Of a stretch of DNA of 7,080 nucleotides, positions 1-5,224 are shown one piece after another; position 1 is the stretch's first letter; every line of letters begins with the position of its first letter. The notes under the pieces were generated by a model. The model saw nothing but the letters and a program-made list of their open reading frames with translations. It did no database searches and was not told where the DNA came from. The position numbers were made by a program, and so were the translations under genes. This DNA comes from Acidobacteriota bacterium (GTDB taxonomy: Bacteria > Acidobacteriota > Terriglobia > UBA7540), in contig JAJYNF010000252.1 in the NCBI GenBank assembly GCA_021786455.1, positions 1 to 7,080 on the forward strand, given 5' to 3'.

Positions 1-1249
1 AAGAGGGGTCGGCGGCGACAACGCTTAACAATTCCGTTGGCGCGCGGCTATGGGCGATCACGCCCCCAGTCCCGATGACAGTTTTTATATCTGAGAGATT
101 CTTGCCCATTTGCACAGTGACCGGACCGAGCGCCGTGTATATGGTTTCCAGCGTGCCGCAGTGGCGCTTCATCGCAACACGCAAGGCGGCACGAGCGAGT
201 GCCCGGTCCACCGTCCACTCCTCCCGAGTAGTTGGAAGACGGTCCACGTCTTGGGACAATTCGCCAACGAGCTGCATAAAAGTCTCCGGCGCCACGTCGG
301 CGTCGGCAGCAAGAGTCGTGACGCCAGCGACCTCGGCAATACCCGTGGCGTTATGCCGCATGCCGAGGTCGCCCTCGACCGTGCGCTTCACGCGAGGCTC
401 GGGCAAACCTCGCATAGCGATTTCCGGTGAGCTGGGTGCTCCTGAAGCAATCGAGTGAACATCGGTCGTTGCACCCCCGGGGTCGAGGACAACCAGTTCT
501 CCGATCCCTGAAGTGCTACCGCACCCGTCGGCCAAGAGGCGCGCCCCCTCCAAGACAGCGGCAGGTGTCGGCATCAGGACCGCGTCGCAATCGCTTCTTG
601 CTCCGTCAATGCCCTTGGCGTGAACGATGCGCTGAAGAAATATGCGTCGGATGGCATCGCGGGCCGGCTCGACATTTAGAACGTTGAATTCGGGCATAAC
701 ATTTTCCGTGCAAATGACCTCCTTGGTCCCGAAAAACTCGCTTGCTTCATCCCATGCCTCTCGGTTCCCGGCGTAAACCACGGGACAGGTAATTGCACTC
801 AATCCCAGGGTGCGCGCGTTGTGAAGAATGAATTGGCTGTTGCCGCCATCCGTTCCGCCGGATAACAACAAAATATCCGGATGCATTCTTTCGATGTGGG
901 CTATATCTCCTTTTGTGAGCCGGTAGCTAAACGTGCCTATGAGTCGGGCCCCGGCTCCAAGTGCAGCTCGTCTTGCGGCCTCGGCAGTAAGCTCCGGCAC
1001 GAGTCCGACAGTGACCATTCGGAGCCCTCCGGCGGCGCTGCTGGACCCGAGCCGATACTTGAACGTCGGCAGCGTGCCCATTCTACGCCCCAAGTCGTCT
1101 AGAGCGTGACGCATACCGACTCCGATGTCAGTGCTTACTGTTGATGGCCCCTCTCCGCTTGCCAAGATCGCACGCCGGTCCAGATCAATAGCACGCAATT
1201 TTGTAAACGTGCTCCCGAAATCGATAAGCAGTGCAGCGCGCGTTAGCAT
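1..1249 (-). CDS. glmL: Glutamate mutase-associated protein GlmL/MutL, actin-like ATPase fold (3' end outside window)
   Basis: The minus-strand frame is open from ATG at 1249 to the window edge: 416 complete codons, no internal stop, all translated by hand. The start reads MLTRAALLIDFGSTFTKL, the phosphate-1 motif of the ASKHA (acetate/sugar kinase, Hsc70, actin) fold. LLLSGGTDGGN follows at about residues 127-137, LVVLDPGGATTDVHS at 252-266 and VIGTGGVIAHS at 391-401. This combination is typical of MutL/GlmL proteins encoded with adenosylcobalamin-dependent glutamate mutase. The family is usually about 460 aa, so roughly 45 residues are probably missing. Its role is thought to be chaperone- or reactivase-like towards the mutase, and it is not a mutase subunit. 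The start lies 7 bases after the glmS stop, and an AGAGG directly abuts the ATG, which suggests translational coupling. In the known mutS-mutL-mutE order the catalytic subunit would come next, beyond position 1. Homologous MutL proteins of other B12 mutases (for example ornithine or methyleneglutarate systems) are similar, so the partner is inferred from glmS. Confidence 0.93.
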   Translation of the reverse strand, partial: MLTRAALLIDFGSTFTKLRAIDLDRRAILASGEGPSTVSTDIGVGMRHALDDLGRRMGTLPTFKYRLGSSSAAGGLRMVTVGLVPELTAEAARRAALGAGARLIGTFSYRLTKGDIAHIERMHPDILLLSGGTDGGNSQFILHNARTLGLSAITCPVVYAGNREAWDEASEFFGTKEVICTENVMPEFNVLNVEPARDAIRRIFLQRIVHAKGIDGARSDCDAVLMPTPAAVLEGARLLADGCGSTSGIGELVVLDPGGATTDVHSIASGAPSSPEIAMRGLPEPRVKRTVEGDLGMRHNATGIAEVAGVTTLAADADVAPETFMQLVGELSQDVDRLPTTREEWTVDRALARAALRVAMKRHCGTLETIYTALGPVTVQMGKNLSDIKTVIGTGGVIAHSRAPTELLSVVAADPS

Positions 1250-1256
1250 CCTCTGA

Positions 1257-1697
1257 TCAGCGTGGTGTCCGCCTGTTACCTCGTTTCCTGGCGGCGAGGT
1301 CACTTGAAAGCCATTCGAGGACCGTCTGTGCACGTGTCCCTGGAGGGGCGGCGCGGTCGAAGCCCATGTCCAGAAAAGTTCGCTCAACCAGTTCCCACGG
1401 CTGCTTGCCGACGACCAAATTCCCACCGACGTAGAGCAGTATGTCATCCAAGCCAGCTTCCAAACACAACTGCCGGAGCCCTCTGCAATCAAGTTCCCCT
1501 TGCCCGTAGAGCGACGAAACCAGGATTGCGTCCGCGCCGGTCTCGATCGCCGCCTTGACAAACTCGGAGGCTGGTGTAAGCGCACCAAGCGCAATGACCT
1601 TATAGCCAGCTTTCTCGAGTGCCATCGAGAGAATCCGGTTCCCTACGATGTGCGTATCGGAGCCAATGACGCCAGTTACGATGGTGTAGGCGGGCAT
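1257..1697 (-). CDS. glmS: Glutamate mutase sigma subunit, B12-binding (methylaspartate mutase S)
   Basis: Encodes 146 aa, close to the about 137 aa of clostridial GlmS/MutS. It is the small cobalamin-carrying subunit of glutamate mutase (EC 5.4.99.1). With the epsilon subunit it interconverts L-glutamate and threo-3-methylaspartate by a radical carbon-skeleton rearrangement in the cytoplasm. Visible motifs: the base-off B12 signature DTHIVG with Asp14, His16 (lower axial cobalt ligand) and Gly19, at the same positions as in clostridial Glm[13 protein letters not shown] at 60-71, the SxL region that packs against the nucleotide tail; and [13 protein letters not shown] at 89-101, the GG motif. 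An in-frame ATG exists 51 bases upstream at 1748. I chose 1697 because [14 protein letters not shown] matches family N-termini and a GAGGTG ribosome site lies 9 bases ahead of it. The C-terminus carries a short basic tail ([11 protein letters not shown]). It follows the hydrolase pseudogene after 85 bases and precedes glmL by 7. Small B12-binding subunits of related mutases resemble it, but the YGQGE/GKQ segments favour glutamate mutase. Confidence 0.93.
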   Translation of the reverse strand: MPAYTIVTGVIGSDTHIVGNRILSMALEKAGYKVIALGALTPASEFVKAAIETGADAILVSSLYGQGELDCRGLRQLCLEAGLDDILLYVGGNLVVGKQPWELVERTFLDMGFDRAAPPGTRAQTVLEWLSSDLAARKRGNRRTPR

Positions 1698-1703
1698 TGT
1701 GAA

Positions 1704-1712
1704 CCCCACCTC
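1704..1712 (-). promoter_or_regulatory. Ribosome binding site deciding the glmS start
   Basis: On the minus strand GAGGTGGGG precedes the ATG at 1697, with GAGGTG 9 bases from it. The upstream ATG at 1748 would add 17 residues with no family similarity, so this site argues for the shorter protein. Confidence 0.7.
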
Positions 1713-1782
1713 TAACGTGCTAACCCCGAGACCGGGACTCGACCCCAATGTCCCCTAACAGCAAACAGCGAACCCGAGGGAA

Positions 1783-2543
1783 CTAATGGTCCGAGTCATA
1801 GAAAATCATCTCTTCCTTTCCGTCGTGATTAGCCGTCGCTCTTGGAATTCCATCCGCATCAAAATACCCCGCACCCCCCTTGCGTTTCATGCATCCATGA
1901 TTTGCCGACTCGATTTGTCACCAACATTGTTGCTTGGATTGCCTTGGCACGTTCTCCGAAAACCTCGATGCGCGGCAACTTCTTGCGGTTATTCGGGTAG
2001 AACACGACTTCCGGGGAAAGGCCGGCGGCCCGCGCAAGGCACCGAGGCGACATGCCATCGGCGCAAATGAAGCAGGTAGCGCGGACACCGTCTATTTCAA
2101 AGAGTTCCGGGTCGGTCCCTGGATCATACCTCGCCCATTCATTTCTGTAGCCGATGTCCTCAGACGAATACCAAAGCCAGGTCGTGCGGTAGTGGTAAAA
2201 GAAAGAATTTGGGCCCACGAATACCTGGGATATATAAAGTCTTCCGTTCTGTTTTTCACAAAGCCCGAAAGAAATATGACAGCCTAATTCTTCGGCCAAT
2301 CCGGCCATCCGCCGGGTCACTCTACCTTCGGGAACCGCCTCCGCAAGCTCTTCTACCTTTGCCGTACAATCACATACTGTCGCTTCATGAAACATAACCC
2401 AATGTGCATTTGAAGCTGCGGCCTTGCGGCAAAATACCTCAATCTGGTCAGCATTCCTTTCCACCTGTTCGGAGAGAGGTGTCGAACTGGACCAGGGAGA
2501 AGCGAGTCGTCCTGGCCTTCCAATTCTTTCGCTCCTCAGCCAC
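1783..2543 (-). pseudogene. Carbon-nitrogen hydrolase (nitrilase superfamily), two frameshifts
   Basis: Three minus-strand segments in alternating frames make one 253-aa hydrolase. Segment 1 starts at GTG 2543, with GGAG 9 bases upstream, and gives the family N-terminus RFSLVQFDTSL. At a GA/CT dinucleotide run (plus 2472-2478) the frame must change, as if one CT unit were lost. Segment 2 (to stop at 1859) carries VMFHEA with catalytic Glu54 and ATCFICADG with nucleophile Cys161. At a six-C run (plus 1874-1879, GGGGGG on the coding strand) one extra base brings a stop. Removing it restores TQGGAGYFDADGIPRATA and a natural TAG at 1783-1785. The corrected length is exactly divisible by three. 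The conserved catalytic Lys of the YRKTHLW motif reads Thr (YRTTWLW, codon ACG at 2185-2183), one base from AAG. Family members cleave amides, nitriles or N-carbamoyl groups; the substrate here is unknown. It is first in the glm operon. It is either decayed or carries two sequencing indels. Confidence 0.83.
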
Positions 2544-2552
2544 TAGATTCTT

Positions 2553-2556
2553 CTCC
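2553..2556 (-). promoter_or_regulatory. Ribosome binding site of the hydrolase pseudogene
   Basis: GGAG on the minus strand lies 9 bases before GTG 2543. This GTG opens the frame containing RFSLVQFDTSL, which supports an ancestral start well upstream of the GTG at 2464 that begins the longest uninterrupted frame. Confidence 0.6.
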
Positions 2557-2634
2557 ACTTCTTGACCTTGAGTTGAGCTGACAAGATCAATTCTCAAACA
2601 ATCAGCATACGTGCTCTCGCTGGGCCTGATGGGT

Positions 2635-2652
2635 TGCCCAGTCTACTGGGCT
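2635..2652. promoter_or_regulatory. Operator-like dyad, weaker copy
   Basis: TGCCCAG-TCTA-CTGGGCT: arms with six complementary pairs around a 4-base centre. It matches the 2748-2765 dyad at 13 of 18 positions, with the same arm and spacer lengths. It lies about 40 bp downstream of the inferred operon start, a position suited to repression or looping. No T run follows on either strand, so a terminator is less likely. Confidence 0.45.
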
Positions 2653-2690
2653 CTTAAATTCGGATGGCTTTTCGGGTAGCCACAACAAAT

Positions 2691-2719
2691 ATGGTAGGAC
2701 ATCGAATATGGACGTTCAA
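2691..2719 (-). promoter_or_regulatory. Candidate sigma70 promoter of the hydrolase-glmS-glmL operon
   Basis: On the minus strand TTGAAC (2719-2714) and TACCAT (2696-2691) are separated by 17 bp; each hexamer matches 4 of 6 consensus bases. The start of transcription would fall near 2684, giving a leader of about 140 bases. The strong dyad at 2748-2765 lies just upstream of the -35 and the weaker one is downstream. Confidence 0.4.
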
Positions 2720-2747
2720 CACCAAGAATATGGCGGATCGCTGCTAA

Positions 2748-2765
2748 TGTCCAGTATGCTGGACA
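2748..2765. promoter_or_regulatory. Operator-like dyad, probable IclR-family binding site
   Basis: TGTCCAG-TATG-CTGGACA is a perfect 7-bp inverted repeat around 4 bases. On the minus strand, the dyad next to iclR (3663-3680) reads TGTCCAATATGTTGGACG, identical at 15 of 18 positions including the TATG centre. Its centre is about 70 bp upstream of the inferred operon start. Confidence 0.68.
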
Positions 2766-2837
2766 CTATTGATAAAGTTCGGTGCTATGCCATCGGACAC
2801 GATCGCGATGCGGGTCGGATGGATCCTCCAAAACGGG

Positions 2838-3641
2838 TCATTCTGGAACTCTTCCAACCCGCGGGGTGCGTTCCGAAAAGCCAAGCAGTTGAGAGATTGC
2901 TATGGCGGTGTGCATCACTTGTCCAGCCAACGAGGGAATGCGTTCAGCCGTAATTTCAGATGTGGGTCCAGCCACGCTGATTGCGGCAACGTTTCGGCCT
3001 GTTCGGTCGAAGACCGGGCAGCCGATGCAGCGGAATCCGAGTTCTCCCTCCTCGTCATCGAGCGTATAGCCGAGATTTCTGGCCTGTTGCAGGTTCGCTT
3101 CAAGCTTCCGGCGCGAAACGATCGTGTTCTCGTTGTAGCAGGGAAGAGAATGTCCCGACAAGAGTTGGTCAAGCTCTGGCTTTGGCAGCCAGGCAATTAG
3201 GGCCTTTCCGGTACCAGAACAGTGCACATCCAATCGCTTGCCAACCCATGTGGCTAGCCTGAGCAGCCCAGGGGTTTCGCTTTTTTCGATTATCACAGCT
3301 TCCCCTTTTTCGAGAATAGCCATGTGAACAACTAAGTGAGCAGCTTTCGCGAGGCTTTGCAGATGAGGCGCAGCTAGCTCTCGGACCTTTAACTGAGCCA
3401 GCGCAGTGTTCGCCAAACTGTAGAGCTTGAGGCCAAACAGGTAACGATGGCTCATTTCATTGCGCTGCAAATAGCCCCGGCGTTCGAGTGTAAGCAGCAA
3501 ACAATGTGCCGAGCTTCTTGGAAGGCGGAGCTGCTTGGCAAGCTGCGCAAGGCCAAGGCCGCGCCTCGACGGCGCGAGCGTTTCGAGTAAAGACAGCGCC
3601 TTATCCACCGCCGGAACCGAAGGTGTCTTGTGTGAAAGCAT
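2838..3641 (-). CDS. IclR-family transcriptional regulator
   Basis: Encodes 267 aa, a normal length for the family. The N-terminus (about residues 8-66) is a winged helix-turn-helix: AVDKALSLLETLA, then AQLAKQLRLPRSSAHCLLLTLERRGYL at 32-58 with the recognition helix around PRSSAHCLLLTL. The rest (about 75-255) is the effector-binding domain, with VHCSGTGKALIAW at 139-151 and DDEEGELGFRCIGCPVFDRTGRNVAAISVAGP at 195-226, close to the family pattern. IclR proteins bind small carboxylates or aromatic acids and usually control the adjacent catabolic genes and themselves. GGAGG lies 4 bases before the ATG at 3641. The gene sits between the glm operon (same strand, downstream) and the divergent aminotransferase. 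A palindrome 22 bases upstream of its start recurs in front of the glm operon, which suggests autoregulation plus control of both arms. The effector is not predictable. Confidence 0.95.
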   Translation of the reverse strand: MLSHKTPSVPAVDKALSLLETLAPSRRGLGLAQLAKQLRLPRSSAHCLLLTLERRGYLQRNEMSHRYLFGLKLYSLANTALAQLKVRELAAPHLQSLAKAAHLVVHMAILEKGEAVIIEKSETPGLLRLATWVGKRLDVHCSGTGKALIAWLPKPELDQLLSGHSLPCYNENTIVSRRKLEANLQQARNLGYTLDDEEGELGFRCIGCPVFDRTGRNVAAISVAGPTSEITAERIPSLAGQVMHTAIAISQLLGFSERTPRVGRVPE

Positions 3642-3662
3642 GTGACCTCCAAATGGAGATGC

Positions 3663-3680
3663 CGTCCAACATATTGGACA
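3663..3680. promoter_or_regulatory. Operator-like dyad in the iclR-aminotransferase intergenic region
   Basis: Arms GTCCAA and TTGGAC surround CATA (3664-3679), nearly the same sequence as the 2748-2765 dyad. It is nested within a second inverted repeat, GATGCCG (3658-3664) and CGGCATC (3682-3688). It lies downstream of the inferred iclR start (suited to autorepression) and just upstream of the -35 of the rightward promoter (suited to activation). Confidence 0.68.
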
Positions 3681-3697
3681 GCGGCATCATGACCCCC

Positions 3698-3725
3698 TTG
3701 ACTTGACGGCAACCTACCTTAACCT
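3698..3725 (+). promoter_or_regulatory. Candidate promoter of the aminotransferase-receptor unit
   Basis: TTGACT (3698-3703) and TAACCT (3720-3725) are 16 bp apart. The -10 is weak (3 of 6). It overlaps the leftward iclR promoter, and the dyad centre is about 60 bp upstream of the inferred start. Confidence 0.33.
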
Positions 3726-3740
3726 AGAGCCTGATGTCAA
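3711..3740 (-). promoter_or_regulatory. Candidate promoter of iclR
   Basis: A perfect minus-strand -35, TTGACA (3740-3735), is followed after 18 bp by TAGGTT (3716-3711), a weak -10. Transcription would begin near 3704 and cross the 3663-3680 dyad about 30 bases in. Confidence 0.38.
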
Positions 3741-3799
3741 GGCAGAAGGTTGATCGTCGGCTCAAAGCAAAACGGAAATTCAGGTTTATTGGGAAGGTT

Positions 3800-3805
3800 G
3801 AGGTG
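3800..3805 (+). promoter_or_regulatory. Ribosome binding site supporting a TTG start
   Basis: GAGGTG lies 4 bases before TTG 3810. The codon at 3804-3806 is an in-frame TGA, so translation cannot begin further upstream. The nearest ATG (3843) lacks an equally good site. Confidence 0.6.
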
Positions 3806-3809
3806 AACG

Positions 3810-5141
3810 TTGACCTGGAGTAAGCAACCAACTTCTGGCTGGATGGAAGCGGCCCTCGCCAGCACCCCGGGGGGAGTCAATACATCACTGAGGCGTATCT
3901 CGCCGCCGCTGGTGATAGTCAGCGCGCAAGGAGCGACGATTACTGATGCTGACGGAAACTCCTATATTGATTACCACGCGGCATTCGGTCCGATCATCCT
4001 TGGGCATAACTTCGAAGCTGTCAATCGGCGCGTCCGAGAGGTGATGCAAAGGGTGGATCTTGTAGGGGTCGGCACGACTGATCTCGAGATCGAATTGGCG
4101 CGAAAGATTTGCCAGCATGTTCCTTCCGCTGAGGCGGTACTGCTTTGCAACAGCGGGTCTGAGGCCACGTATCATGCGCTTCGCCTGGCTCGCGCAGTCA
4201 CAGGGCGCAAGAAGGTGATCAAATGTCAGGGCTGTTACCACGGATGGCATGACGCAGTAGCTATGAACGTGATCAGTTCTGCGGAAAAGGTTGGGCAGTG
4301 GGATCCCCTTTCAAGAGGCAGCTTGACGCAGGTTCAAGCTGAAACCTTGGTCTGCGGTTTCAATAGCATTGAGGACGTCAAGAAAGCGGTGGCGGATTAC
4401 CCGGGGGAAATTGCGGCCATCATTGTTGAGCCGATTGCGCACAACATTGGTTGCGTTCTGCCGAAGCCCGGATTTCTCGAATACTTGCGGAGGGCCAGCG
4501 ATTCGGAGGGTATTGTTCTGATCTTCGATGAAGTCGTAACTGGCTTCCGTCATGGCTTAGGGGGGTATCAAAAGATTTGCGGAGTGACGCCTGATCTGAC
4601 AACGCTGGGGAAGGCGATGGCTAACGGTTTCCCCATGGCAGCCTTATGCGGCAAGCATAAGCTGATGGAGCGGTTTAACACTTCCCCGGGCGGCGACGTT
4701 TTTTTTGCAGGGACCTTCAATGGCTACCCTGTAGGCTGTGCAGCGGCGCTTGCGACTATAGAAGTATTGGAGACAGGCGGCGTTTATAAGCACATTTTCG
4801 AATTGGGCGAAAGGATGCGGAGAGGGCTGTCGGAGATTACCTCCAGGTCGGGCATCCCTGCAACCGTAGCGGGATACGGCTCTACGTTCATCACCTATTT
4901 CATGGAAGGCCCGATTGAAAGTTACGTCGATCTGCTCCGAAACGATCAAGAGCTGTTCACGAGTTATCGTCAAGCGCTGATGAAGAGGGGCGTGTTGAAG
5001 CTGCCTCTTAACCTCAAGCGGAATCACATTAGCTTCAGCCACACGAATGCGGACATCGATCGAACGCTTGAAGCATGTGAGGATGTTCTAAACGATCTTG
5101 CGTGCCGGGGTCGGTTGGTTTCGCAAAGCGAGAATAAGTAA
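3810..5141 (+). CDS. Class III PLP aminotransferase, glutamate-1-semialdehyde aminomutase-like
   Basis: Encodes 443 aa from a TTG start; ATG 3843 is the alternative and would remove 11 residues. It is a fold-type I, class III PLP enzyme. PGGVN sits at 20-24, the phosphate-binding NSGSEAT at 114-120, CYHGWHD at 142-148, VEPI at 207-210, FDEVVTGFR with cofactor-binding Asp240 at 239-247, TLGKAMANG with Schiff-base Lys268 at 265-273, and FAGTFNGYPVGCAAALA at 299-315. The closest family is glutamate-1-semialdehyde 2,1-aminomutase, but several signatures differ from true HemL (PGGVNTSLRRI for the usual GGVNSPVRAF; GKAMANGFPMAALCGK for the HemL GKIIGGGMPVGAFGGR type). A catabolic paralogue acting on an amino or keto acid is therefore more likely than a tetrapyrrole enzyme. 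It diverges from iclR and leads into the receptor gene 83 bases downstream, probably as one transcript. With glutamate mutase encoded on the other arm, an amino-acid substrate is plausible but unproven. Confidence 0.9.
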   Translation: MTWSKQPTSGWMEAALASTPGGVNTSLRRISPPLVIVSAQGATITDADGNSYIDYHAAFGPIILGHNFEAVNRRVREVMQRVDLVGVGTTDLEIELARKICQHVPSAEAVLLCNSGSEATYHALRLARAVTGRKKVIKCQGCYHGWHDAVAMNVISSAEKVGQWDPLSRGSLTQVQAETLVCGFNSIEDVKKAVADYPGEIAAIIVEPIAHNIGCVLPKPGFLEYLRRASDSEGIVLIFDEVVTGFRHGLGGYQKICGVTPDLTTLGKAMANGFPMAALCGKHKLMERFNTSPGGDVFFAGTFNGYPVGCAAALATIEVLETGGVYKHIFELGERMRRGLSEITSRSGIPATVAGYGSTFITYFMEGPIESYVDLLRNDQELFTSYRQALMKRGVLKLPLNLKRNHISFSHTNADIDRTLEACEDVLNDLACRGRLVSQSENK

Positions 5142-5187
5142 GAAGGTTTCCTTACTGGTGGGAAAGGGGTCGGTCTAAAAAGCAATT

Positions 5188-5210
5188 GCGAGCAAGCGAA
5201 AAGCGCTCGC
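5188..5210 (+). repeat. Short hairpin just before the receptor ribosome binding site
   Basis: GCGAGC (5188-5193) and GCTCGC (5205-5210) can form a 6-bp GC-rich stem. GC/GC pairs inside could extend it around an A-rich loop. It ends directly before GGAGG (5211-5215). There is no T run, so it is more likely an mRNA leader or stabilising structure between the two genes than a terminator. Confidence 0.4.
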
Positions 5211-5224
5211 GGAGGAAGGTCGAA

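Larger units (their letters stand above)
2544..2837. promoter_or_regulatory. 294-bp non-coding regulatory region ahead of the hydrolase-glm operon
   Basis: No credible gene is present; the small plus-strand frame starting at 2708 runs into the antisense of iclR. The stretch contains two dyads resembling the iclR-proximal palindrome, a sigma70-like promoter pointing left, and three direct copies of AATATGG (2688-2694, 2705-2711, 2727-2733) in and around that promoter. I saw no B12-box (GCCACTG type) or other recognisable riboswitch, although a B12 enzyme is encoded downstream. No clear intrinsic terminator with a T run was found for iclR, so read-through from iclR into the operon is possible. 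Confidence 0.6.

Noticed and set aside
75..1102. Several plus-strand open frames (for example 75-458, 427-687, 881-1102)
   Set aside because: All lie antisense to the intact glmL frame, show composition-driven Arg/Ser/Pro-rich translations and no recognisable motifs.
1698..1782. tRNA T-arm-like string (GGGGTCGAGTCCC on the minus strand) between the hydrolase pseudogene and glmS
   Set aside because: No acceptor, D or anticodon stems can be found around it and the T-loop consensus is incomplete.
1874..1879. Programmed frameshift or transcriptional slippage at the G6 run of the hydrolase
   Set aside because: A second, unrelated frame break at 2472-2478 and the lost catalytic Lys make decay or sequencing error simpler; no stimulatory structure was seen.
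2635..2652. Intrinsic terminator of iclR
   Set aside because: The stem is short, no T run follows on the minus strand, and its geometry matches the other operator-like dyads.
2708..2953. Plus-strand 81-codon frame starting at ATG 2708
   Set aside because: No ribosome site, it overlaps the operator dyad and the antisense end of iclR, and its translation resembles no family.
3885..5042. Minus-strand open frames opposite the aminotransferase
   Set aside because: They are antisense shadows of a well-supported gene, without motifs or ribosome sites.
5137..5156. AGTAAG/CTTACT inverted repeat over the aminotransferase stop codon as a terminator
   Set aside because: A six-pair AT-rich stem with an 8-base loop and no T run is too weak to call.
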